Positions 32,225 to 39,549 of a stretch of 41,654 bases of DNA are shown here, one piece after another. Each line of letters starts with the position of its first letter. Positions within the stretch are counted from its first letter, which is position 1. Position numbers and translations under genes: made by a program. Origin of the DNA: Planctomycetota bacterium (GTDB lineage Bacteria; Planctomycetota; UBA1135; UBA2386). The stretch is taken from the NCBI GenBank assembly GCA_016794035.1, contig JAEUHS010000010.1, forward strand, positions 1 to 41,654. Direction: 5' to 3'. A model generated the notes under the pieces. The model did no database searches, was not told the origin of the DNA, and saw only the letters and a list, made by a program, of their open reading frames with translations.

Positions 32225-33475
32225 ATGCGCGCCCGCCTCGTGATGCTGTGGGAGAACGTGAAGCTGGCGTGGGACACGCTGGTCACGCACCGCTTCCGGT
32301 CGTTCCTGACCGTGCTCGGCATCTTCATCGGCGTGCTGCTGGTCGTCGCGGTGGCCTCGGTGCTGAACGGCTTCCGGCAGACCGTCGTCGACCAGGTCGA
32401 GCAGTTCGGCACCAACAACGTCTACGTGTTCCGCATGCCGTTCGTGAACCTCGGTCCGCTGTCGCGCGAGATGCGGCTGCGCAAGCCGCTGCGGCTCGAG
32501 GACGCCTGGGCGATCCGCGACCGGTGTCCGTCGGTCGAACTGGCGACCGCGGGCATCGCCGCGCCCGGCTTCCTGAAGCGCGCGACCTACCGCGGCGAAG
32601 AGGTCGATTCGCCGCGCCTGCGCGGCGTGTTCCCCGACAACGCCGACGTCGCCAACCGCGTGCTGGCGAGCGGTCGCTTCTTCACCGAGCAGGAGAACCT
32701 GCATCGCGCGCCGGTCGTCGTGCTCGGCGCCGCGGTCGCCGACGCCCTGTTCCCGACCGGTGGTGCGCTCGGCAAGGACGTGCTGATCGCCGGCCGCAAG
32801 TACACCGTGGTCGGCACGCTGGAGCCGCGCAAGGAGGGGCCGTTCGGCCGGCAGAACGAGGAGGACACCCTGTTCCTGGCGCCGTACTACACGGTGCGCC
32901 GGTTCTACCCGGGGCTCGACGACCACTTCCTGGTCGCGCGCGCCGTCAGCGGCAAGCTCGCGCAGGCGATGGACGAGATCGCCGAGGTGCTGCGGCGGCA
33001 GCGGCAGGTGCGCTGGAACGAGGACAACAACTTCGAACTCGGCACCGCCGACACGCTGATCGCGGCGTTCGACGACATCGTGTTCGCGGCGCTGGCGGTG
33101 ATGTTCCTGCTGTCGACGGTCGGCTTCCTGGTCGGCGGCGTCGGCGTGATGAACATCATGCTGGTGTCGGTCAAGGAACGCACCCGCGAGATCGGCGTGC
33201 GCAAGGCGCTCGGCGCGCGGCGACGCGACATCATGGGCCAGTTCCTGATCGAGGCCGTGGTGCTGTGCACGATCGGCGGCGGGCTCGGCCTGCTGTGCGC
33301 CGAGGCGCTGTTGCTCGGTGTCGGCCAGCTGCTGCCCGACCTCGCGTCGCAGACGCCGTGGTGGGCGCGCGGCTTCGCGTTCCTCGGCTCCGCCAGCGTC
33401 GGCCTGTTCTTCGGCCTGTGGCCGGCGTGGAAGGCGGCGAGCCTCGATCCGGTCGAGGCGCTGCGCTACGAGTGA
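32225..33475 (+). CDS. MacB-type FtsX-like permease 2
   Basis: 416 residues, starting 1 nt after the first permease's stop. Same plan: TM1 RFRSFLTVLGIFIGVLLVVAV, a periplasmic domain with FRMPFVNLGPLSREM, LFPTGGALGKDVLIAG and a distinct region EEDTLFLAPYYTVRRFYPGLDD (shown as EEDTLFLAPYYTV), then TM2 LAVMFLLSTVGFLVGGVGVM, coupling loop [20 protein letters not shown] and end AASLDPVEALRYE. The two permeases share the TM frame but differ in their periplasmic domains, which suggests a heterodimeric exporter with two different outside faces. It is the last gene of the operon; the next gene converges 18 nt away. Confidence 0.9.
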   Translation: MRARLVMLWENVKLAWDTLVTHRFRSFLTVLGIFIGVLLVVAVASVLNGFRQTVVDQVEQFGTNNVYVFRMPFVNLGPLSREMRLRKPLRLEDAWAIRDRCPSVELATAGIAAPGFLKRATYRGEEVDSPRLRGVFPDNADVANRVLASGRFFTEQENLHRAPVVVLGAAVADALFPTGGALGKDVLIAGRKYTVVGTLEPRKEGPFGRQNEEDTLFLAPYYTVRRFYPGLDDHFLVARAVSGKLAQAMDEIAEVLRRQRQVRWNEDNNFELGTADTLIAAFDDIVFAALAVMFLLSTVGFLVGGVGVMNIMLVSVKERTREIGVRKALGARRRDIMGQFLIEAVVLCTIGGGLGLLCAEALLLGVGQLLPDLASQTPWWARGFAFLGSASVGLFFGLWPAWKAASLDPVEALRYE

Positions 33476-33493
33476 GGCCCGCGGTGGCGGCGT

Positions 33494-34171
33494 TCAGCGC
33501 TTCGTCGGCAGCTCGCCCCCGAGGCGCACGTACATCTCGAGCAGGTCCTTGTAGGCCTCGGCGAACGCGGCCGCGGCGACCTCGTCGACCGCGTCGGGCG
33601 CGAGCCGTTCGATCAGCTGCAACCGCGCCAGCAGCAGCGGCAGGTCCGCCTTGGTCGGCCGGCCGTTGTCGTGGTAGCCCTGCTCGTTGAGATCCTCGAT
33701 CAGGTCCGAGCGGGCCTCGGCGGGGGTGTTCGGGTCGCGGATCGCGCGCAGCCAGGTCGCTTCGGCGGCGGGATCGATGCCGACGTAGGGCAGCGCCTGG
33801 AACGCCAGCGCGACGGGCACGGCCGGCGCCGCGCCGGCTGCCGGCTGCGCGCCCGCGCGCCCGCCGTCGGGCGTCGGCCACTCGGGTGCGCGCGCCGCGT
33901 CCGACGCGCGTGCGTGGCGGGCGTCGATCGCCGGCGCAGGCGTGGCCGCGCGGTCCTCGGGGGCGGCGCGCGTCACGTCGGCGCTGGCAGGCGATCGGCC
34001 CGCGTCGCTCGCAATCGGTGCGGCGGGTCGGTTCGCGGCGGCGCTGGCTGGCGCGCCGACGTCGGCCTCGTGGCGCCCGGGCGCACCCATCGCCGACCAT
34101 GCGGCCACGCCGGCCACGGCGACGGCGGTCACCACGACGAACACGAGGCTGGCAGCACGCACGGTGGGCAT
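33494..34171 (-). CDS. Membrane-anchored protein of unknown function
   Basis: 225 residues. N-terminal hydrophobic segment VRAASLVFVVVTAVAVAGVAA (about 4-24), an Ala/Pro/Asp-rich disordered linker (30-130), and a compact helical C-terminal domain of about 95 residues: PNTPAEARSDLIEDLNEQGY, PTKADLPLLLARLQLIERLA, AAAFAEAYKDLLEMYVRLGG. The segments RSDLIEDLNEQGY and AEAYKDL look like a recurring planctomycete-type hypothetical family, but I give no function. An upstream in-frame ATG (34208) would add 12 residues. A TATGCT -10-like box and a palindrome lie in the shared divergent gap. Confidence 0.65.
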   Translation of the reverse strand: MPTVRAASLVFVVVTAVAVAGVAAWSAMGAPGRHEADVGAPASAAANRPAAPIASDAGRSPASADVTRAAPEDRAATPAPAIDARHARASDAARAPEWPTPDGGRAGAQPAAGAAPAVPVALAFQALPYVGIDPAAEATWLRAIRDPNTPAEARSDLIEDLNEQGYHDNGRPTKADLPLLLARLQLIERLAPDAVDEVAAAAFAEAYKDLLEMYVRLGGELPTKR

Positions 34172-34202
34172 GATGGTCCGGATGGCTTTGGCATCGGCCG
34201 GT

Positions 34203-34208
34203 AGCATA
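34203..34208 (-). promoter_or_regulatory. Possible -10 element TATGCT
   Basis: TATGCT on the minus strand (4/6 match to TATAAT) is 31 nt before the ATG at 34171. No good -35 is found at 16-18 nt upstream. It is the best promoter candidate for the anchored protein gene. Confidence 0.35.
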
Positions 34209-34217
34209 CGCACCGCG

Positions 34218-34236
34218 CCTCGAGGCAAGCTCGAGG
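34218..34236. promoter_or_regulatory. Perfect inverted repeat in the divergent gap
   Basis: CCTCGAG (34218-34224), loop GCAAG, CTCGAGG (34230-34236). This 7-bp palindrome is in the 88-nt gap between the divergent genes starting at 34171 and 34260. It may be an operator or a leader hairpin. Confidence 0.4.
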
Positions 34237-34259
34237 TGACCCCGCTAGTCAGACACGCC

Positions 34260-36917
34260 ATGCGCATGTCCAACCCGTTGCCGCTGGTGGTGGTCCTGGT
34301 GCTGCTGCTCGGCGCGGGAACCTGGGCCCTGTTCGCCGGCGCTGGCGACACGCCGCAGCCAGCCGCGCCGGCAGCGGCGGTCGCGGGGGAACGTGCTTCG
34401 CCCGACGAACCCGGTGCGGGCGGTGCACAGCGAACGCTGGTGGCGGACGAACGCGCGGACGAGACCCAGCTGCGCGGCCGCGTGCTCGATGCCTACGGCG
34501 AACCGGTCGCCGGTGCGCTGGTCGGCGAAGTCGGCTCCGACCGGCCGACGCGCACCGGCCGCGACGGTCGTTTCGAACTCGGCGTCGCCCGCGGTCCCGC
34601 GAGCGCGGAACTGCTGGTGCTGGCGCGCGACCAGACGCCGCTGCTGACCCGGCACGACGTGCCGGCGGCCGCGCTCCATGAGCTCGGCGACCTGCAACTG
34701 CCGCGCGGCGGCGCGCTGCACGGTCGCATCACCGATGCGGCGGGCAACGGCCTGCCCGGCGCGGTCGCGACGCTGCACGCGGTCGCCGCCGCGCCGGCGG
34801 GGTTCGATCGCGACCGGATGCTGGCGCCCCAGGTCGCGGACGCGCACGGCGCGTTCGCGTTCGAGCACCTCGCACCCGGCGCCTACCGCGTCCGCGCCAG
34901 CGCCAACGGGTGGCAGACCGCACGATCGGCGCCGCTGGCGGTGCGTGATGGCGAGCCGACCGACGCGCCGCCGCTGGTGCTCGCGCCGGGCCACGAACTG
35001 CGCGGCATCGTGCTCGGGCCGGCCGGCGAACCGCTGGCCGCGGCGTCGGTGCGCGTGCGGCTGCGATCGCCGCAGGCCCGCTTCGACGATGGCGTCGAGA
35101 CCGCGGCCGATGGCCGGTTCGTCTGCGCCGCGCTGCCGCCCGGCGCGCTGCAGGTGTCCATCGAAAAGGCCGGCTTCCTGCGGCAGGAGCTCACCGGCGT
35201 CGATGCGACGCGCGGCGAAGAGCTGGTGGTGCGGCTCGCGGCCGGCCTGCGCCTCACCGGCATCGTCACCGACGCGCGCACGGGGCAACCGGTCGAACGC
35301 TTCGCCGCCACGATCCGGCGGCTCGGCGACGTCGCGCCCGCGGCCAACGGCAGCCTGTCGCAGCAGCTCGAACGACAGATCGCGCAGTTGCGCGCCGCGG
35401 CCGCGGCCACCGCGGACGCGACGTCGCGCGCCGACGCGTCGCGGCTCGCCGACGAACTGCAGGACCGGCTGCTGCGGGTCCGGCAGCAGGCCGCGGCGCG
35501 ACCGCTCGTCGTTCCGGCCGAGCGCGGGCCGGTGCAGCCGCGGCCCGGCGGGACGTTCGCGTTCGAGGGCCTCGAAGCAGGGCTCTACGCCGTCTCGGTG
35601 TGGTCGCCGCGGCACCAGTTCGCGCGGCAGGAACCGATCGCCGTGCAATCGGGGGTCGCGCTGCCCGAGCTGCGCTTCGGGCTCGTCGGCGGCCATGCCC
35701 TCGGCGGCGTGGTCGTCGCCGCGGCGGGTGGGGCTGCCGTGCCCGGTGCGACGGTGGAACTGATGCGCGTAGCCGACGCGGCGTCGCCGAGCGACGCGGT
35801 GCGCGACCAGCGCCGGGCGCGGTTCCCGTGGTTGTTCGCGCAGGACACGCGCCCCGGCGTGCCCGTGATGTCGGCAGCCACGGGCGGCGACGGCAGCTTC
35901 CGCTGCGAGCAGGTGCCGCCGGGGCGCTACTTCGTCACGGTGCGCCACCCTCGCTTCGCCGACTTCGACGGCCCGGAGTTCGTGGTCGGCGGCGATCTGC
36001 TCGAGCTGCGCCTCGCGCTCGACGCGCGCGCGGGGCTGACCGGCCGCGTCACCGGCGTGCCCGCGCCGCTGCGTGGCAAGGTGTCGGTGCTGGTGTGCGG
36101 CGGCCACGGCGCGATGCGCACCGTCGCGGCGGCCGACGACGGTGCCTACCGCTGCGAGGACCTGCCGCCGGGCAGCTACCTGGTGCGCGCGTTCCCGGAC
36201 GATGCCACGCGCTACGTCGACCGGCTGTTCGGCGAGCTGTTCCCCGCGCGCGGTGACGACGTCGCCCGCGACCAGATGCCGCCGTGCGACGTCACGCTGA
36301 CCGCCGGCGAGACGCGGACCCACGACGTCGCCCTCGACCTGCAGGCGACCGGCGGCGTGCGCGGCCAGATCCTGATCAACGGCCAGCCGGCGAAAAGCGC
36401 GAGCGTGCTGCTGCGCCCGGTGGCCGGCGAAGCGCCGGGTTCGGGCGGGCTGTCGCTGCGCGGCAGCACCGACGATGCCGGGCAGTTCGAGGTCGGCGAC
36501 GTGCCGGCCGGGAACTACACTTTCCTGGTCCTCGGCGCGACGCGGCAGGAACTGCATCGCGAGGCGTTGACGGTCGCCGCCGGCGAGATCCAGGTGGCGC
36601 AACGGTCGCTCGTCGCCGGTGGCCTGCGCGGCCGCGTGCTGGCACCGGACGGCGGGGCCGGCGAGGAACTGCGCGGCAACCTGTGGCTGCTGCCGGGCGC
36701 CACCGAGGCACCGGCCGACCTCTACGAGTTCCAGAAGCAGCACCGCAGCCACCGCGTGTCCGTGCGCAACGGTGCCTTCGAGGACCGGCAGCTGACGCCC
36801 GGTCCGGCGGTCGTGCTGATCGACCTGCGGGGTCGCCCGCGCGTCGCCACCGCGGTGACCGTGCCGGTCGCGGACGTGCTGGTGCGCGACTTCGAGGTCG
36901 GCCCGCGCGGGCCGTAG
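34260..36917 (+). CDS. Large exported protein with CarboxypepD-reg-like/Ig-like repeats
   Basis: 885 residues. N-terminal hydrophobic segment PLPLVVVLVLLLGAGTWALF (about 6-25), then a Pro/Ala spacer and about eight beta-sandwich modules of the carboxypeptidase-regulatory-like type. Each starts with a strand such as LRGRVLDAYGEPVAGALV, LHGRITDAAGNGLPGAV, LRGIVLGPAGEPLAAASV, LTGIVTDARTGQPVERF, LTGRVTGVPAPLRGKV or VRGQILINGQPAKSASV, and includes a turn like DDAGQFEVGDVPAGNYTF. A charged coiled-coil insert lies near 360-415 (LSQQLERQIAQLRAAAAAT). These domains bind or brace other proteins and need no cofactor. It lies outside the membrane by the predicted topology. The ATG at 34260 is chosen because a second ATG at 34266 leaves a weaker N-region. 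No terminal anchor or catalytic motif is seen. Confidence 0.75.
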   Translation: MRMSNPLPLVVVLVLLLGAGTWALFAGAGDTPQPAAPAAAVAGERASPDEPGAGGAQRTLVADERADETQLRGRVLDAYGEPVAGALVGEVGSDRPTRTGRDGRFELGVARGPASAELLVLARDQTPLLTRHDVPAAALHELGDLQLPRGGALHGRITDAAGNGLPGAVATLHAVAAAPAGFDRDRMLAPQVADAHGAFAFEHLAPGAYRVRASANGWQTARSAPLAVRDGEPTDAPPLVLAPGHELRGIVLGPAGEPLAAASVRVRLRSPQARFDDGVETAADGRFVCAALPPGALQVSIEKAGFLRQELTGVDATRGEELVVRLAAGLRLTGIVTDARTGQPVERFAATIRRLGDVAPAANGSLSQQLERQIAQLRAAAAATADATSRADASRLADELQDRLLRVRQQAAARPLVVPAERGPVQPRPGGTFAFEGLEAGLYAVSVWSPRHQFARQEPIAVQSGVALPELRFGLVGGHALGGVVVAAAGGAAVPGATVELMRVADAASPSDAVRDQRRARFPWLFAQDTRPGVPVMSAATGGDGSFRCEQVPPGRYFVTVRHPRFADFDGPEFVVGGDLLELRLALDARAGLTGRVTGVPAPLRGKVSVLVCGGHGAMRTVAAADDGAYRCEDLPPGSYLVRAFPDDATRYVDRLFGELFPARGDDVARDQMPPCDVTLTAGETRTHDVALDLQATGGVRGQILINGQPAKSASVLLRPVAGEAPGSGGLSLRGSTDDAGQFEVGDVPAGNYTFLVLGATRQELHREALTVAAGEIQVAQRSLVAGGLRGRVLAPDGGAGEELRGNLWLLPGATEAPADLYEFQKQHRSHRVSVRNGAFEDRQLTPGPAVVLIDLRGRPRVATAVTVPVADVLVRDFEVGPRGP

Positions 36918-36951
36918 GCCGCGACATTCCGGCCGATTCGGTGGGCGACTC

Positions 36952-36978
36952 GGCGGCGCACCGTTCTGGCGCGCCGCC
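36952..36978 (+). terminator. GC-rich hairpin after the repeat-protein gene
   Basis: GGCGGCGC (36952-36959) pairs with GCGCCGCC (36971-36978) around an 11-nt loop. It begins 35 nt after the stop at 36917 and ends 27 nt before the next start. It could end that transcript or act in the leader of the selenoprotein candidate. No U-run follows. Confidence 0.38.
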
Positions 36979-37005
36979 GCAACCGGACCCGCTTCGAACC
37001 ACGCC

Positions 37006-38118
37006 ATGCGCACCCGCCTCGCCGCGACCCTGCTCCTGCTCTGCTGCCAGCCGCTCACCGCCCAGGCACCCGGCGCTGGTCCCACACCGACGCCCGCCAG
37101 CGCGACCGGACGCGGCGGCATCGCCTGGTTCGGCACCTGGCAGCAGGGGCTCGCCGAGGCCAGGCGCACCGGCAGGCCGATCCTGCTGATGGCCGCGACG
37201 CCGCAGTGCCACGGCGTGCCCGGGGTCTGGTGACCCGGCTACCAAGACACCGACAGGCGTGTCCTGTCGACCACCCAGGTGATCGAGGCGAGCCGCGCGT
37301 TCGTCTGCATCCGGCCCAACACCTACGAGTCCGCCGACGAGGCCAAGGTGCTCGAGAGCTTCTTCCGCGGCCGCAGCGGCAAGCTCGAGAACACGGTGTT
37401 CGTGCTGCTCGACAGCGACGGCACGACGAAGCTGTCGCGCGCCGAGCGGGTGCCGCAGGCGGTGTTCGGCGACGCCGACCGGCTCGCGGCCGCGATGACC
37501 GGGATCGCCGCCGAGCGCACGGCCTCGGCCGGCAAGGCGCTCACGGTCCCGCTGCAGCCCGATCTGCGCCACGGGCTCAACGTCGCCGCCTGTGACTCGG
37601 TGGCGCTGCTGGTGCTGCACGGCGCGGACGAGCAGGCGGTGACGGCCCTGCAGGACCGCCTGGCGCCGGCGCTGTGGCAGGCGAACCTGCCGGCGCGCGT
37701 GCGGTGCGTGCGCGTCGTGCGCGGCGCCGATCCCGGCGACGCCGCGCGGGTCGCGCTGGCGGCCACGGACGGCGTGGCGCTGGTGGCCCCGGAACCGTTC
37801 GGCCGCACCGGCACGGTGCTGGTGCAGATCGACGCCTGCAGGACCGACGCCGAACTGGTCGCCGCGCTCGACGCGGCACTGGCCGACTACCGGCCACCGG
37901 CACGGCAGGCCACGGGCGCACACATCCGGCAGGGCAACCAGCAGGGCATCCACTGGCCGACCGCGATCCCGGTCACGGATCCGGGCGTCGATCGGGGGCC
38001 GGGTGGACGTGGCCCGCGCCGCGGTCCCGACGGCGACGACGGGGCGCCGCCGCGACGCGGCCCCGGCGGTCGGCGCGGACCGCCGCCGCCGTTGCCGCCG
38101 CCGCCACGCGGTCTCTGA
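37006..38118 (+). CDS. Candidate secreted thioredoxin-like selenoprotein (in-frame TGA at codon 76)
   Basis: 370 residues counting the TGA as selenocysteine. Signal peptide TRLAATLLLLCCQPLTAQA (about 3-21). Next comes a helix (WFGTWQQGLAEARRTG), the strand PILLMAA as in thioredoxins, and then Cys68 in TPQCHGVPGVW followed by the TGA (37231-37233) at position 76, so the motif is C-x7-U. The frame then continues without break: PGYQDTDRRVLS, VIEASRAFVCIRPNTYES, ENTVFVLLDSDGTTKLSRAE, as an alpha/beta domain, and ends in a Gly/Arg/Pro-rich tail. Starting only at the GTG 37279 would lose the signal peptide and the first strand, and that GTG has no Shine-Dalgarno sequence. A bacterial SECIS-type hairpin follows the TGA at the expected distance. 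It is either a selenoprotein or a fresh nonsense mutation; the SECIS evidence favours the first. The reaction is unknown, probably thiol/selenol redox in the periplasm. Confidence 0.7.
37251..37269 (+). promoter_or_regulatory. Candidate bacterial SECIS element
   Basis: Arms CGACAGG (37251-37257) and CCTGTCG (37263-37269) form a perfect 7-bp stem with the 5-nt loop CGTGT. The loop begins 24 nt after the TGA; bacterial SECIS rules ask for about 16-37 nt and a G among the first two loop bases, and both are met. The Arg codons AGG and CGT inside it are unlike the CGC/CGG used in nearby genes. CTGGTG just before the TGA can also pair imperfectly with CACCCAG (37272-37278) as a lower stem. Confidence 0.6.
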
Positions 38119-38192
38119 TCGCACCGGACCTCGGTCGCGCCCGCGGCGACGCGCTGCTTGTCGCGGGTGGGTTCGGGCTCTCCAATGGCGCC

Positions 38193-39116
38193 GTGGAGGT
38201 GGTAGCCCGATCCCCGTTGCTGCGGCGGCTGCAGGCCGCCCCGCGCTGGTCCATCGCCTGCCTGTCGCTGCTGCTGATCGCCGGCGCCGGCGCCGCGGAC
38301 TGGTACAGCGGCAACGACATCGCGTTCACCGCGATCTACCTGCTGCCGATCTCGCTGGCGGCGTGGCTGCTGTCGCGCGGCGCGATGCTGGCCGTGACCG
38401 TGCTGTGCGCCGGCACCTGGCTGCTGGTGGATGCGGCGAGCCACGAGTTCTCGCGGCACCCCGGCATCGAACTGGTCAACGTGCTGTTCGAACTCGGCGT
38501 CTTCCTGTTCTTCGGCTTCCTGCTGAGGGCGTTGCGCCACGCCCTGGTGTCGGCGCAGCGGCTGGCGCAGACCGACGCGTTGACCGGGCTGCGCAACCGC
38601 CGGGCGTTCTGGGACGCCGCGCAACGGGAACTGGAGCGGTGTCGGCGCTTCCGCCAGCCGTTCACGGTCGCCTACATCGACGTCGACGACTTCAAGGGCG
38701 TCAACGACCGGCTCGGCCATCGCGTCGGGGACGAGCTGCTGCAGGCGATCGCGTTGACGCTGCAGCAGGGCATCCGCGGCATCGACACCGCCGCGCGGCT
38801 CGGTGGCGACGAGTTCGCGCTGCTGCTGCCCGGCACCGACGCGATCGGCGCCGGCACGCTGCTCGGCAAGCTGCGCGATCAACTCGCGTCCGGCCTGCGG
38901 GCGACGTGCCAGGTCGGCTGCAGCGTCGGCTGCCTGACCGTGCTGGAGGCGCCGAAGGACGTCGAGGAACTGGTGGCCCGCGCCGACGCGGTGATGTACG
39001 CGGCCAAGCGATCGGCGAGCCAGCACTGGCGCCAGGAGACCTACCCGCAGGCGTCCGAGCAACCGCTGGCGCCGCGCAGTCGCCGCCGGCGGGCCAGCGG
39101 CGACGTCGCGTCGTAG
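38193..39116 (+). CDS. Membrane-bound diguanylate cyclase (GGDEF) with I-site
   Basis: 307 residues. Four hydrophobic segments in the N-terminal 115 residues: SIACLSLLLIAGAGAADWY, IAFTAIYLLPISLAAWLL, AMLAVTVLCAGTWLLVDAA, VNVLFELGVFLFFGFLLRAL. The GGDEF domain starts DALTGLRNRRAFW (128-140), contains the metal-binding YIDVDDFKGVND (161-172) and the catalytic LGGDEFALLLPG (203-214), and has the inhibitory RGID (195-198) exactly five residues before GGDEF. It should make cyclic di-GMP from two GTP with product feedback. The GTG is used because no ATG is in frame nearby; a TCCAAT 6 nt upstream might be a leaderless -10. A basic C-terminal tail follows. The first two helices differ from known 5TM or MASE sensors as far as I can see. 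Confidence 0.88.
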   Translation: MEVVARSPLLRRLQAAPRWSIACLSLLLIAGAGAADWYSGNDIAFTAIYLLPISLAAWLLSRGAMLAVTVLCAGTWLLVDAASHEFSRHPGIELVNVLFELGVFLFFGFLLRALRHALVSAQRLAQTDALTGLRNRRAFWDAAQRELERCRRFRQPFTVAYIDVDDFKGVNDRLGHRVGDELLQAIALTLQQGIRGIDTAARLGGDEFALLLPGTDAIGAGTLLGKLRDQLASGLRATCQVGCSVGCLTVLEAPKDVEELVARADAVMYAAKRSASQHWRQETYPQASEQPLAPRSRRRRASGDVAS

Positions 39117-39141
39117 CCTGTCGGTCGGACCGGTCGGCGCG

Positions 39142-39147
39142 TACGTT
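39142..39147 (+). promoter_or_regulatory. Probable -10 element TACGTT (leaderless type)
   Basis: TACGTT (TAnnnT) ends 6 nt before the ATG at 39154 and there is no Shine-Dalgarno sequence. The geometry is the same as for TAGACT before 4776. Confidence 0.45.
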
Positions 39148-39153
39148 CGGGCC

Positions 39154-39549
39154 ATGTCGTTGCGCGCGCACCTGATCCTCTACGTCCGCGACCAGGCGGT
39201 CAGCGCGCGCTTCTACCGCGCGGTGCTGGCGCAAGCGCCGAGCCTGGACGCTCCCGGCATGACCGAGTTCGACCTCGGCGGGCACGCCGTGCTCGGGTTG
39301 ATGCCGGAGGCCGGGATCCGCCGCCTGCTCGGCGGCACGCTGCCCGATCCGGCGAGCGCGCGCGGCGTACCGCGGGCCGAGCTGTACCTCGTCGTCGACG
39401 ATCCCGGCGTTCGCCATGCGCGCGCACTGGCCGCCGGCGCGCGCGAACTGAGCCCGCTGCAGGCACGCGGTTGGGGGCACACGGCCGCCTACTCGCTCGA
39501 CCCCGACGGCCACGTGCTGGCGTTCGCCCGCGAAGGCGGGTCGCCGTGA
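39154..39549 (+). CDS. VOC-family protein (glyoxalase/bleomycin resistance-like)
   Basis: 131 residues, the usual size for one vicinal-oxygen-chelate unit pair. Strands and helices in order: HLILYVRDQAVSARFYRAVL (strand plus helix 1 with the FY motif), FDLGGHAVLGLMPEAGI, RAELYLVVDDPGVRHARAL and AYSLDPDGHVLAFARE, which ends the fold with the DPDGH.LAF typical of the family. Metal-ligand positions are partly there (His near 5, Glu near 74) but I could not assign the chemistry. Function within the family ranges from lyases to dioxygenases. Its stop overlaps the GTG of the next gene by 4 nt. Confidence 0.85.
   Translation: MSLRAHLILYVRDQAVSARFYRAVLAQAPSLDAPGMTEFDLGGHAVLGLMPEAGIRRLLGGTLPDPASARGVPRAELYLVVDDPGVRHARALAAGARELSPLQARGWGHTAAYSLDPDGHVLAFAREGGSP

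Noticed and set aside
33476..33493. Terminator between the convergent exporter and anchored-protein genes
   Set aside because: Only 18 nt remain between the stops, and no stem of useful length is present.
37279..38118. Separate gene starting at the GTG after the TGA
   Set aside because: It would begin mid-fold, without signal peptide or Shine-Dalgarno sequence, in exactly the frame of the upstream part. One gene with recoding explains more.
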